From positions 1-64,000 of the forward strand of contig SUWF01000013.1 in the NCBI GenBank assembly GCA_015061575.1: a stretch of DNA of 64,000 nucleotides. The letters run 5' to 3'. Below the pieces are notes generated by a model that was not told the origin of the DNA, ran no database searches, and saw only the letters and a list, made by a program, of their open reading frames with translations. Origin of the DNA: Lentisphaerota bacterium (GTDB taxonomy: Bacteria > Verrucomicrobiota > Lentisphaeria > Victivallales > Victivallaceae). The position numbers and the translations under genes were made by a program. This document shows, piece after piece, positions 17,509 to 28,200 of the stretch (position 1 is the first letter of the stretch; each line of letters opens with the position of its first letter).

Positions 17509-18669
17509 ATGAAAAACGGTTTGTTGAGCTGTGCAGCTTTGAGCGCCTTGATGTTACTGACCTGTTCCTGCAGCAAAGAGCAAGTTAAAATCAAAGAACG
17601 TTCCATCCGCGTCGGCGTGCAGAAACTGGAAAAACGGACTTTCCGTGAACAGCTGCCGGTGCAGGGAACGGTCACGCCGGTTGAATATGCCACGATTTCG
17701 GCCAAGACCGGCGGCACGTTGGAAATGCTTAAAGTTACCAGCGGCGACCGGCGCAAAACCGGCGATGTACTCTTTGGCATCGACCGCAAGGTGCTGACCA
17801 ATCAGGTCGTGGTCAAAGAAGACGAGATCGCCGTTAAAGAAGCGGCTTTGAAGAGTGCCGAACTGCTCCTTAAAAATGAAGAGATCAGCTTGCTGCAGGC
17901 TAAGCGGGATTATGAACGGGCGTTGACGCTTTCCAAATCCAACGCCATGAGTCAGAGCAATCTGGAAACTACCGAAACCGCTTACCGCAAGGCCGAAATG
18001 GACGTGCAGAATGCCCACGCTTCCATTGCCAACGCTGCCGCCCAGCTCAAACAGGCCCGCAGTAATCTGGCCATTGCCAAAAAGAATCTGGATGACTCGG
18101 TGGTGCGGGCGCCTTTTGATTGCGTGGTGTTCGACACTTTTGTGGAAGAAAATGAATATGTCCACGCCGGACAGAACATTCTCAAACTGGAAAATCCCGA
18201 TAAACTCGAAGTCGTCAGCTATATCAGTGCCGGTTATTACCACCGGATCGAACCCGGCAAGACCAAAGTGGAATTCAAAAGCGTGGATGGCAAAGTTCTG
18301 GGTTCGGCAGTCGTAACTTACAAATCCCCCGGCGTTGACCCGGAAAGCCGTACTTTCAAGCTCAAAGCGTTGATCCCGCCGCAGGTAAAACTGGTCAGCG
18401 GCATGTTGGCTGACATCAATTTGATCCTGCAGGAAAAAGTCGCTTACGGCCTGCCGGCTGATGCCATGATGCTGCGGGCCAATGACCGCTATATGGTTTA
18501 TACTGTTACTGCTGAAAAACGCGCCCGGGACACCACTGTTGAACGGGGGATCATTGACGGGAATTATTGCGAAATACTTAACGCCTCTGAGCTGCTGGGC
18601 AAAGAAATCGTCACTTCCGGCCAAACCTTTGTCAACAACAATGCGTTGCTGAACATTATCAACAAGTAA
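17509..18669 (+). CDS. RND efflux periplasmic adaptor subunit
   Basis: 386 aa from the ATG at 17509, with GGAG 9 nt upstream. The N-terminus MKNGLLSCAALSALMLLTCSC suggests a signal peptide with a possible, imperfect lipobox. The MexA/AcrA layout follows: a barrel-sandwich hybrid start (VQGTVTPVEYATISAKTGGTL), a long coiled-coil hairpin (~100-190) and the second lipoyl half (DDSVVRAPFDCVVFDTFVEEN), then beta-barrel and membrane-proximal parts. It links the inner-membrane pump to an outer-membrane channel, which is not encoded nearby. The pump gene starts 20 nt downstream. Confidence 0.93.
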   Translation: MKNGLLSCAALSALMLLTCSCSKEQVKIKERSIRVGVQKLEKRTFREQLPVQGTVTPVEYATISAKTGGTLEMLKVTSGDRRKTGDVLFGIDRKVLTNQVVVKEDEIAVKEAALKSAELLLKNEEISLLQAKRDYERALTLSKSNAMSQSNLETTETAYRKAEMDVQNAHASIANAAAQLKQARSNLAIAKKNLDDSVVRAPFDCVVFDTFVEENEYVHAGQNILKLENPDKLEVVSYISAGYYHRIEPGKTKVEFKSVDGKVLGSAVVTYKSPGVDPESRTFKLKALIPPQVKLVSGMLADINLILQEKVAYGLPADAMMLRANDRYMVYTVTAEKRARDTTVERGIIDGNYCEILNASELLGKEIVTSGQTFVNNNALLNIINK

Positions 18670-18689
18670 GTTGGGGGAGTTGACAAAAG

Positions 18690-21600
18690 ATGTTTTTAAG
18701 TCGAATAAGTGTGCGCCGTCCGATCGCCATGACGGCATTCATCATTGTTCTGATCATGATCGGAGCTGCTCTTTACCCCCGGTTGAGCATAGATCTGCTG
18801 CCCAATATTGAAATACCTACTGTGCTGGTGCGCTGCGAATACGAAGGGGCCAGCCCCGCAGAAATCGAAGTGGAAATCATCCGCCGGATCGAAGATGCAG
18901 TTTCTTCATTGGACGGCATCCGGCATATTTCCAGCGTAGCCGTGGAAGACCAGGCGAATATTTCTTTGGAATTCAATATGGGCACCAACGTGGATATTGC
19001 CGCCACCGACATCCGGGAAGCGTTGAACACCATCCGCGACCAGCTGCCCGACGGTGCCAAGGAACCGCGTATCCGCAAGATCGATACCAACGCCACATCA
19101 GTTGTGCAGATCTTTCTGGTGGGCGACCGCACCCAGGAAGATCTTTACGACTTTGCTGACGATGTGATCGCCGACAAGTTTGCCGCCGTTTCCGGCGTAG
19201 GCGAAGTGCGGGTATACGGCTCGAATGAAATGCAAATACACATTCTGCTTGACCGTGCCAAACTTACTGCCATGAACCTTTCCATCGGCACTATCGTAAA
19301 TAAGCTCAAAGCCAACAATGTGCGTAAACCTCTGGGGCGTATCCAGATCGATAAAAACGAGAAAAATGTGACCTTTGCCGGCGACTACAAAGATCTTGAA
19401 GAGATCCGTTCGCTGGAAATCGGTACTGTTAAGAACAAGCGTGTTTACATGCGTGACATTGCCGAAGTCAAACTTATGAGCCGGGAAGTCCGTAATAAAG
19501 CCTATGTCAACGGCAAACCGGCGGCGTTTTTCAATGTGGTCAAAAAAGCCGAAGCCAACGCTATTGAGGTGATCAAAGGCATCCGCCAGCGGGTGGAACA
19601 AATGAAACGCAACGGCGAACTGCCCTCGGGTATGGAGCTGGTGTGGTTCAAGGACTCCGGGGAGTTTATCCAGGCGTCGGTGGATGATGCCAAAAGCTCC
19701 ATTATTACGGGTATCATCCTGACGGCGGTGCTGCTCTTCCTCTTTCTGCACGACATACGCAGTACCTTTATTGTGATGATCTCCATGCCTATATCGGTGG
19801 TGGTGACTTTTGCGGCCATGGTCTGGCTGGGGTACTCCTTCAACATCATGACGCTTTTGAGTCTGGGTTGTTCGGTGGGGGTATTGGTGACCAACAGTAT
19901 CGTGGTTATCGAAAATATCTTCAACCACCTTAACCGCAACGAGGATATAAAAACTGCCGCCGAAGAGGGTACCGGCGAAGTCATCGCAGCCGTGTCGGCC
20001 AGTGCTTTGACCAACGTGGTGGTGTTTGTGCCGGTGATGATCATGATGACCACCCGTATCGGTACGATGATGCGGCCCTTTGCGGGGGTGATGGTGGCGG
20101 CAACGATCGTATCGCTTTTTATCAGCTTTACCTTGACCCCCATCTTAAGCTGCGTATTGCTCAAAAACTACCAGCCCGCCCAAGCCGGCGATAAAAAGAC
20201 CTGGCTGCAAAAGTTCTTTATTCCGTGGGATACTGGTTACGACTGGCTTTGCGGAAAGTTCAACAGATCCATCGAGTGGACCCGCCGTCACCCCCGGATC
20301 ATTGTGGCAACGGTTTTTGTTGCAGCATTGGGCGTGTGGGCGTTTATCATGCCCAAAGTGGGTTTGAGCTTTCTGCCCTTCTGCGACCAGGGCGAGATCC
20401 GCATCCGCTTTGAATTCCCCACCAGCTACAATCTGGAAACTACCGAAAAACTGCTCAAAGAAGCCGAAGATCACCTGAAAAAGTATGATTTTATTACCGG
20501 TATCAACCTGTGGACGGGCCGGGGCAGTGCGCCCCGCGGCCAGGTATCCAGTGCCGTCTATATCGGCCAGATCAACTTGAAGACCACCAAAAAGTTTGAA
20601 CGCAAAGAAACGATCTATGATCTTCAGGACATTTTGCGCAAAGAGTTGAGCTATCTGGATAACTGCCGGGTCACCATGAGTATACCCGCAACATTCGGCA
20701 GCAGCACGTCGGAAATCAACTGCACCATCAGCGGCCCCGATCTGGAAGTCCTTGAAGAAGTGGAAAAGAAGGTTATGGAAACCATCCCCGGTCTGGCGAT
20801 CACCCGTGACCTTGACAGCAGCAGCCGTGAACGCAAAACCAATATCAATATCACGCCTGACCGCACCATTCTGCAGAACCTCGGGTTGAGTGCCAACGAT
20901 CTTTACACCAATTTAGTCGGTTCGCTCGACGGTATCGAAGTCGGGGACTACCGCACCGGTACCCGTACTTATGATATACGTCTGAAAAACCGCAAAGAAT
21001 ATGGCGAAACCCAGCTCAAACAAAATGCGCTGGCCACCAAAGAAAACAACCCGCTGGGCACCGAAGTAGTAGCCAGTATTACCGAAGAAGCCCGCCCGGT
21101 GATCATCAACCGTTACGACAAAAACCGCAATATGTATATTTATGCCAACAGTGCTCCGGGCATGGCGCTGGGCGTAGTTTCCGGCAAGATCTCCGAAACC
21201 GCCCGCCCCCTGCTGCCGCCCGGCTACACCCTGCGTATGCGCGGCAACGTGGAAATGATGAACGAAACTGCCGCCGAATTCGGTCAGGTGCTGATCCTGG
21301 CGGCCGTGCTGACCTATCTGCTGATTGCGGCGATCATGGAGTCGTGGACAAAACCGTTTTTGATCATGTTCACCGTGCCGCTGGGCTTTTTGGGCATGTA
21401 CCTGACGCTGTATTGTTTTAATATGTCCATGTCGATGATGGGTCTGCTCGGCGGCGTAATGATGATCGGGATCGTGGTGAACAACGCCATTCTGATTCTC
21501 GATGAGTGTTCAACGCTGGTCAAAAGCGGCATGACCACGCATCAGGCAATGCTGCAGGCTACTGAATCCAAATTCCGGCCGATCGTCATGACCAGTATTG

Positions 21601-21791
21601 CGTCGGTTGCGGGTATGCTGCCGATGGCGTTCGGTACGGGGCTGGGTTCGGAACTGCGTTCCAGCTGCGGCGTAGGGGTCGTAGGCGGTCTGTTGATAGC
21701 ATCGCTGCTGACACTCTATGTGATTCCGGCATTGTACTTTGCCTTTGTGCGGGATACCGCTAAAGAAAAGCCGGTGAAAAAAGCCGCATAA
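18690..21791 (+). CDS. RND efflux permease (AcrB/MexB family)
   Basis: 1033 aa, the full HAE1 length, with twelve expected membrane helices and two large periplasmic loops. It starts FLSRISVRRPIAMTAFIIVL and contains PNIEIPTVLVRCEYEGASPAEIE. The TM4 signature normally reads VDDAIVVVEN; here it is VTNSIVVIEN, so the residues matching AcrB D407 and D408 are T401 and N402. In TM10 the AcrB K940 position is N931 (VVNNAILIL). Proton coupling must therefore differ from the AcrB scheme or the protein uses another ion. The substrate is unknown. It forms an operon with the adaptor, probably under the divergent LysR protein. Confidence 0.95.
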   Translation: MFLSRISVRRPIAMTAFIIVLIMIGAALYPRLSIDLLPNIEIPTVLVRCEYEGASPAEIEVEIIRRIEDAVSSLDGIRHISSVAVEDQANISLEFNMGTNVDIAATDIREALNTIRDQLPDGAKEPRIRKIDTNATSVVQIFLVGDRTQEDLYDFADDVIADKFAAVSGVGEVRVYGSNEMQIHILLDRAKLTAMNLSIGTIVNKLKANNVRKPLGRIQIDKNEKNVTFAGDYKDLEEIRSLEIGTVKNKRVYMRDIAEVKLMSREVRNKAYVNGKPAAFFNVVKKAEANAIEVIKGIRQRVEQMKRNGELPSGMELVWFKDSGEFIQASVDDAKSSIITGIILTAVLLFLFLHDIRSTFIVMISMPISVVVTFAAMVWLGYSFNIMTLLSLGCSVGVLVTNSIVVIENIFNHLNRNEDIKTAAEEGTGEVIAAVSASALTNVVVFVPVMIMMTTRIGTMMRPFAGVMVAATIVSLFISFTLTPILSCVLLKNYQPAQAGDKKTWLQKFFIPWDTGYDWLCGKFNRSIEWTRRHPRIIVATVFVAALGVWAFIMPKVGLSFLPFCDQGEIRIRFEFPTSYNLETTEKLLKEAEDHLKKYDFITGINLWTGRGSAPRGQVSSAVYIGQINLKTTKKFERKETIYDLQDILRKELSYLDNCRVTMSIPATFGSSTSEINCTISGPDLEVLEEVEKKVMETIPGLAITRDLDSSSRERKTNINITPDRTILQNLGLSANDLYTNLVGSLDGIEVGDYRTGTRTYDIRLKNRKEYGETQLKQNALATKENNPLGTEVVASITEEARPVIINRYDKNRNMYIYANSAPGMALGVVSGKISETARPLLPPGYTLRMRGNVEMMNETAAEFGQVLILAAVLTYLLIAAIMESWTKPFLIMFTVPLGFLGMYLTLYCFNMSMSMMGLLGGVMMIGIVVNNAILILDECSTLVKSGMTTHQAMLQATESKFRPIVMTSIASVAGMLPMAFGTGLGSELRSSCGVGVVGGLLIASLLTLYVIPALYFAFVRDTAKEKPVKKAA

Positions 21792-21811
21792 CCAATTTCC
21801 GGCATAGCCGG

Positions 21812-22729
21812 TCAATGGCCGGATGAGCGGAATTGCGCTTTAAGTTTCTGCGCTTCCGGCGAGTCCGGCCCCATGATCAATGAGGCCATTTCTATGGCGC
21901 TGCCCCGGCTCCAGACCTCCTTTTCAAAAGGCAGCGCTTCCAGCTGCTGCCAGAGTTTCTGCCGGGCAGCGGCTGCGTTGGGAGCTTCGGCCGATTGCAA
22001 TGGATCGACCGCTCTGGCCAGTATATACGGATCGTGCCAGAAGCCGCGGCCGATCATCACGCCCGCCAGTCCGGCAGTTTGCATAAGCTCCCGGGCCTCC
22101 TGAATATTTTCCACATCGCCGTTGCCGAAAACCAGCGCCCTGCTGACAAGCTTTCCGGCGGCGGCCAACCGTTCCTCCCGGCCCGGCACCCGCCGGTAGC
22201 CCTCAACGGCGGTACGGTAGTGCAAAGTGAAAAGATCCGGCTGCCCGGCGGCTTCCCAGCAGGGCAGAAATTTTTCGCACTCTGCTGCATCGTAAAATCC
22301 CAGCCGGGTCTTGACGCTGAAAAAACTCTCCGGAATACTCCGGCGGACAGCAGCAATGATCCGGGCGGTGTGGTCAATATTGAGCATACACCCGGCCCCG
22401 GAACCGTGGCGCACCACCTGATTGCTGGGGCAGCCGCAATTGAGATCGATCCCGGCGGCGCCCAGCTCCATAGCCAAACTGGCGGTATCGGCCAGACGCT
22501 GCGGATCTTTGCCCATGATCTGCAATATGACCCGATGATCCTGTACGCCAAAAGGCTGCAGGAATTTTTTCAGCTCCCTGGCTTTGGGAACGTGTTCAGT
22601 GACCCGGAAAAATGGCGTCACCCAAACCGGAGTCAACTGCAGAAAATTGCACGCTCCGATCACTGCCGGGCGCATTACGCCCTCCATGGGAGCGGGCAAA
22701 AAAGGATGTTTTTTCAAAAAATCTCTCAT
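21812..22729 (-). CDS. dus: tRNA-dihydrouridine synthase
   Basis: 305 aa from the ATG at 22729; the frame continues to 22768 without support. This FMN-dependent TIM-barrel enzyme reduces uridines in tRNA. Visible motifs are FLPAPMEGVMRP at the start, LQIMGKDP, GIDLNCGCPSNQVVRHGSGAGCM (catalytic Cys in GCPS), LFTLHYRT, and NGDVENIQEARELM with GVMIGRGFWHDP for FMN phosphate binding. Length and the PAPMEGV start best fit the DusC-like subgroup. It converges with the RND gene and diverges from thiI. Confidence 0.94.
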   Translation of the reverse strand: MRDFLKKHPFLPAPMEGVMRPAVIGACNFLQLTPVWVTPFFRVTEHVPKARELKKFLQPFGVQDHRVILQIMGKDPQRLADTASLAMELGAAGIDLNCGCPSNQVVRHGSGAGCMLNIDHTARIIAAVRRSIPESFFSVKTRLGFYDAAECEKFLPCWEAAGQPDLFTLHYRTAVEGYRRVPGREERLAAAGKLVSRALVFGNGDVENIQEARELMQTAGLAGVMIGRGFWHDPYILARAVDPLQSAEAPNAAAARQKLWQQLEALPFEKEVWSRGSAIEMASLIMGPDSPEAQKLKAQFRSSGH

Positions 22730-22851
22730 AACAACAGCAAAGATAACACTAAAGAGCGCAAAATGCAAATTTTTTCAGTTGCAGAAATTTTTCCAGCGTG
22801 TATATTAAGGAATAAATTCTTTTAAATTTAAATGGACAGAATCATCAAATT

Positions 22852-24069
22852 ATGTATAATGCCGTAATCTGCCGTTATCATGAAATTGCCACCAAAGGCA
22901 ATAACCGCACTCATTTTGAACGGACTATGCTGGAAAATCTGCGCCGCATCCTGCGCATGGAACTGCCCGATCTGCGTTACCGCCGGGTGCGGGGCCGCAT
23001 CTGGATGGAATTTGCCGATCACCGCAATTTCAATGAACAGGAACTGGAAGTCATCCACCGGAATCTTGCGCTGCGGGCCATGGGTATTGAAAGTTATTCG
23101 CCCGCCATCGTGCTGGCTCCGGAGCTGGAAAAGATCCGTGAAGTGATCAAAGCCGCCGCCGGCGAAATCATTCCGCCGGCCATTGAACAGGCGCACCGGG
23201 AGGGCCGCACGCTGCGTTTCCGCTTCCGGGCCCGGCGCAGCGACAAACGTTTTCCGCTCTGTTCCAAGGATATTGAAATAGATCTCACCTCGCTGCTGGG
23301 CGGTATTTACGGCCGGGAAAATCTCAAGCTGGATCTGAACGACACTGCCGATATAACCATCGGAGTGGAAGTGCGTGAAGAAATGGCCATCGTCTGGCTG
23401 GAGAGTTTTCCGGCTCCGGGCGGGCTGCCGGTGGGGTGCAACGACCGGACTCTGGCACTGCTTTCCGGCGGGATCGACTCGCCGGTGGCGTGTTACCTGA
23501 CCATGAAACGGGGTTCGCCGGTGGACTTTATCGGTTTCCACAGTGCGCCTTACACGCCGCCGGAAACTGTGGAAAAAGTTGAGCGCATCGCCAATTATCT
23601 GAATACCTTCCAGCAGCCGGGGCGGCTCTATATGGTCAACATCGTGGAATTGCAGAAAATGGTGCGCGATAATTGCAACCCCCGCTTGCGGACAGTATTG
23701 TACCGGCGTCTGATGTTCCGCATCGCCGCTTTGATCGCCCGCAAGCGCAAGATCAAAGCCCTGCTGACCGGCGAATCGCTCGGGCAGGTGGCCAGCCAGA
23801 CGGTGGAAAATATGAACACCATCAACAACGCCGTGGATATGCTGATATTGCGCCCGTTGTGCGGACAGGACAAGATGGAAACTATCGCCATCGCCCGGAA
23901 GATCGGCACCTTTGATTTCTCCAAGGAGCAGGTGCCGGATTCCTGCACTGTATTTGCGCCCGACAACCCCTCCACCCGGGTAACGGTCGCCGATGCCGAA
24001 GCCGAAGAAGCCCGGATCCCCGGTTATTGGGATCTGATCGAAAAAGCTGTTGAAACTGTAGAATTTTAA
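22852..24069 (+). CDS. thiI: tRNA 4-thiouridine/thiazole sulfur transferase ThiI
   Basis: 405 aa, the short form without a C-terminal rhodanese domain. The N-terminal ferredoxin-like/THUMP region (to ~170) is followed by the PP-loop ATP site LALLSGGIDSPVACYL and GFHSAPYTPP. LLTGESLGQVASQTVENM and VPDSCTVFAPDNPSTR are the later family blocks; the Cys in SCTVF is the conserved acceptor. It makes s4U8 in tRNA and can supply sulfur for thiamine synthesis. It is followed after 16 nt by the epimerase gene. Confidence 0.95.
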   Translation: MYNAVICRYHEIATKGNNRTHFERTMLENLRRILRMELPDLRYRRVRGRIWMEFADHRNFNEQELEVIHRNLALRAMGIESYSPAIVLAPELEKIREVIKAAAGEIIPPAIEQAHREGRTLRFRFRARRSDKRFPLCSKDIEIDLTSLLGGIYGRENLKLDLNDTADITIGVEVREEMAIVWLESFPAPGGLPVGCNDRTLALLSGGIDSPVACYLTMKRGSPVDFIGFHSAPYTPPETVEKVERIANYLNTFQQPGRLYMVNIVELQKMVRDNCNPRLRTVLYRRLMFRIAALIARKRKIKALLTGESLGQVASQTVENMNTINNAVDMLILRPLCGQDKMETIAIARKIGTFDFSKEQVPDSCTVFAPDNPSTRVTVADAEAEEARIPGYWDLIEKAVETVEF

Positions 24070-24085
24070 CATAAGGAGTAAAAAA

Positions 24086-25261
24086 ATGTTTGAAAAATTT
24101 ATCCGGCGGTACGAAGATACCCTCGTAAATGATGTGATCCCGTTCTGGGAAAAAAATTGCGTCGATAAGGAATACGGCGGCTACTTCACCAGCCTTGACC
24201 GCGATGGTTCGGTCTATGATTACGATAAATACATGTGGATGCAGTGGCGCATCGTTTACATGTTCGGCGAATTTTACGCCTCCGAATACAAAAAAGATGA
24301 ATTTCTGAAGATCGCCAGCGACGGTTTTGACTTTTTGTACAAAAACGGCCGCGCCGAAGACGGCTCTTACTACTTTGCGCTGAACCGGGCCGGAGAACCG
24401 ATCGTATCGCAATACAATGTGTTTTCGGACTGCTTTGCGGCTATGGGTGCTGCGGAAATGTATCGGGCCACCGGCGAACAGCGTTACTTTGACGCCGCCA
24501 GAGAAGCCATGGACAGCTACCTGAAACGGGTCGCCAGCGGCAATCCCGCCGGACGCTGGAACAAAAGTATGCCTGCCCGCCAGAGTTATCAGGCGTTGGG
24601 CCACTACATGATGATCGCCAATCTGGCACTGGTCATGCGCCGGGGCCTGGGCATAACTGACTACGACAAATCCGGTGCTGAAGCGTTGGATCTGGTGCTG
24701 GACAAGTTCTGGAACGAAGAATATCAGGTGGTTTTTGAAAATATCCTGCCCGACGGTTCCTTTGATCTGAACAGCTGTCAGGGCCGGATGCTCAATCCCG
24801 GTCATGTGCTGGAAGCCATGTGGTTCATGCTCGATTACATGCAGGAAATGGGCAACACCGCCCGCCAGAACGAAGTACTCAAGATCATCGAAGCCACGTT
24901 GAATTTCGGCTGGGATAAAGAATACGGCGGCATCTTCTACTTTATGGATGTGCTGGGCAAGCCGCATCTGGAACTGCAGCACGATATGAAGCTGTGGTGG
25001 GTGCATAACGAAGCGATCATCGCCTGTTTGTACGCCTACAAAGTCACCCGGGATGAAAAATATCTGAACTGGTTCTACAAACTCGATGACTGGACCTGGA
25101 GCCACTTCCCGGATCCGGAATACGGCGAATGGTTCGCCTACCTCAACCGCCGGGGCGAGCCCACGCACATGCTCAAAGGCGGCAAGTGGAAAACTTTCTT
25201 CCACCTGCCCCGTTGTTTGTATATGTCGGTTAAGCTGATGAAAGAAATTGATCAGCAGTAA
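24086..25261 (+). CDS. AGE-family (N-acylglucosamine 2-epimerase-like) sugar epimerase
   Basis: 391 aa with AAGGAG upstream of the ATG. The (alpha/alpha)6-barrel family is recognised from FWEKNCVDKEYGGYFTSLD near the start, RQSYQALGHYMM, LNPGHVLEAMWFML (catalytic His region) and WKTFFHLPRCLYM at the end (second conserved His). AGE enzymes interconvert GlcNAc and ManNAc; relatives act on cellobiose or other hexoses. With nagA and nagB in the same window, a ManNAc-to-GlcNAc role in sialic acid or amino-sugar breakdown is plausible but not proven. The third giant paralogue follows 27 nt downstream. Confidence 0.9.
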   Translation: MFEKFIRRYEDTLVNDVIPFWEKNCVDKEYGGYFTSLDRDGSVYDYDKYMWMQWRIVYMFGEFYASEYKKDEFLKIASDGFDFLYKNGRAEDGSYYFALNRAGEPIVSQYNVFSDCFAAMGAAEMYRATGEQRYFDAAREAMDSYLKRVASGNPAGRWNKSMPARQSYQALGHYMMIANLALVMRRGLGITDYDKSGAEALDLVLDKFWNEEYQVVFENILPDGSFDLNSCQGRMLNPGHVLEAMWFMLDYMQEMGNTARQNEVLKIIEATLNFGWDKEYGGIFYFMDVLGKPHLELQHDMKLWWVHNEAIIACLYAYKVTRDEKYLNWFYKLDDWTWSHFPDPEYGEWFAYLNRRGEPTHMLKGGKWKTFFHLPRCLYMSVKLMKEIDQQ

Positions 25262-25288
25262 TTTAACTATTTAATTCCAGGAGAACCT

Positions 25289-28200
25289 ATGAAAAAATTA
25301 TTTACTCTTTTTGCACTGCTGGCCGGAGCTGTCCTCTTCGCTGGCGACTTTACTGTTACCGGCGAAAAAAACGATCTGGTCATCAAATACAAAGGCGAAG
25401 TATTGGTCAAATCCGTGGATTTGACTGTCCCGGCTCAACCGGATAAGTTTGAATACAAAGTTCTGCCCGACGGCACCCGGGTGTGGAACGCATGGAACGA
25501 AAATCCCGAGTATAAATTCCGCCGGGAAATCGCCTTGCACAGCGACGATCATCTGGAAATCACCCTCTCCAGTAACGTTCCGATCCACACCACCAACCGC
25601 TTGCGCAAATTGACCTTGAACATACCTTACAGCTTTGTGCAGGGCGGCAAATATCAGGCGCTTTCCGGCAACGGCCGCAGCTGGAGCCCGGTCAAGGGCG
25701 AATTTGCGGACAATGCCCCCAATAAAGCATTCCCCAAAGCCCCGTGGCGGTTTCTGGCCTTGGAAAAAGCCGGAAAAGATCTGATTTTTGACTTCAATCC
25801 CATCGGCGCCGGCGATTACTGCAGCAGCTACGCCGGCGGCGCCGTACGCAGCGTCTGGATAGCCGAACGCAAAAATGATACGCTGGAGTTGTTCAGCGGC
25901 TCCACTGTGCCGGTCGCCCATGACTTTTCCGGCCTGAAAATGACTATCCGCGCCGGAAAATTCGCCGATTACGATAAATACCACGCCATGCGTGCGTTTA
26001 CCTCCTACAGCAACAGCATCGCTCCGCTGGGGCTCTACAGCTTTGGCGAATCTCAGGTCGGCGACATCTATCAGGCGATCAATCTGCGCAGCTACACCAG
26101 GCGCAACCGGATCGGCTGGGTCGGATTCCCGGAACTCAAGGCGCACTCCAGCAATAAAGAGGGTGCGTATTACTCGCATCTGGCGGGTCAGGATGCCACT
26201 TTCCGCCGCAGCAATCTGCGCCCGGGATTTTATATTGTCACAGTGGGCGCCGGAAACGGCAGCGGTACCGGGAACAACTTCTCAGTTTCGGTCAACGGTC
26301 AGGAACTGCAGAAAAACATTTCCGTAAAGCCCAACACCATCCATTTGGCCAGCAAGGTGTTCCATGTGGGCAACGATGGGATCATCGATATAAAATTTGA
26401 CGGCAAATTTATTGTTTCAACCATCGGGCTGCAGTTTTTGATCGCCGATGCCGAAGATTTCTCCTGCCACCGGGGGTTCTGGGTGGTCGATGGCTTTGAA
26501 CCGGCTTCCATCTACCGCAATATCGACTACAAAAAAGCTCCGGTATGGAGTCTGGCCGCTGATACATTCGCATTGCCGGTGCCCGGCAAAGAAGCAAGCA
26601 ACGCAGCAAATAATATCAAAAAAGAGGTTCTGCTGCCCGACAGCTCCGCTCCAGAATTAGCCTGGACCCGCGGCGGTCACTGGTTCAAAGTGCTGAGCAA
26701 CTCCTCCACCCTTTCCGAGGCTGATACCCCCGAAAAAGCCGAACGGCTGCTGAAAAGCAAAACTGACGGCAAAAAATATTCGGCAGTGATGTTTTCGGGT
26801 ATGCACAGCCGCCATACCTATATCAACCACCTCCAGCGGGGTTTGGATGCGTTTAAGGTAATGTGCGCTGCGGCAGACAAGTTCGATCTCAAGGTGATCG
26901 ACCACCACGATGCCACATTGTGCTGGAACATCGATGCCGGGTTCCGGGCCATGGGCGAATTGCTGCACGAATGTTGCCGTGACATCAAAACCATGCTGCC
27001 GGATCCTCAGCTCTGCCCCTCGTCGCCGGAATTCAGCGATCGCTACAGCAACTACCTGATCGAACTGGTCAAAAACGGCGTGGACGGCTTCCAGATCGAC
27101 GAATTGCACTACTGGCCGACCGGATGCAGCTGCGAGCATTGCCGGGAAAAATTCCTCGCCGCCACCGGCTGCTATTTCCCGGTCAATGAATTGGATAAAA
27201 ACGTCGATAATAAATTCAGCGAACTTATGCGCTATTGGTTTGAATGGCGCAAAGCTGCTGTGGCCGACTGGTTTGTGGAGCTGCGCAAACGCTGTATGCC
27301 CTACAACAAAAATCTTTTGTTGAGCATGTATACCACGCACTGGGGATTCTCGCGTTCGCTGGTACGTTACAATGCCTGCCACGACCTCTTTGAACTGGCC
27401 CGGGCCATCAATTACTTTGGTACCGAAGTAATGAGCCGCAATCCACTGATGACTTTCCGTTCGCTGCTGCCGTTCCGCCGGATGAAAAATGTGCTGACTC
27501 TGACCTACCAATCTCCGGTGTGGGCGTGGATCTATGCCAGCGGCCACCCGCAGATCTATGCCGGATGGGCCGCCAGCAACATGGCCAATCAAGTGGCATT
27601 GCTGCCGGAACTGGTCTGCAAACCCGGTCAGGCGGATTTTATGCAGTTCGATACCTCTAAAGCCAACATGCCCCGTACCGGCGTAACTGCTCATGCCAAA
27701 ATAGCGGTGCTCTTTTCGCAGGCCAGCCGGGATTGGGGCACCGGAATAAGCTTTGAAAACGAGCTTTTCGGGCTGGCCCAAACGCTGGATGCCGAAAATA
27801 TCTCCTACGAATTTATCTGCGATAATCAACTCAACAGCAAGGACTTGAGCAAATATTCCGCATTGCTGCTGGCTACCAGCACTGCCTTGTCCAATAAATC
27901 AGTCAAAGTCATCAAAGATTTTGCCGCCGCCGGCAATGTGGTGGTCATCACCACGCTGAGCGGATTTTATGATGAAATGGGCCGCAAGCAGAAAGTCTGG
28001 CCGTTCAAAGAGGTTTTCAACTTTACGCCGCATTTGAGCAAATCCATTAAAGTTGAGCAGCTTATGGACTCCAAACTGATGCGCCCGGTTGCCCTGCGCA
28101 AGCTGAATGGTCAGGTCAGCGATGTTACACGTTACGGCGTGACCAAACAGGGCGGCAAACTGCCGCTGACTGTGGAAAAAGCTTTCGGCAAGGGCAAATT

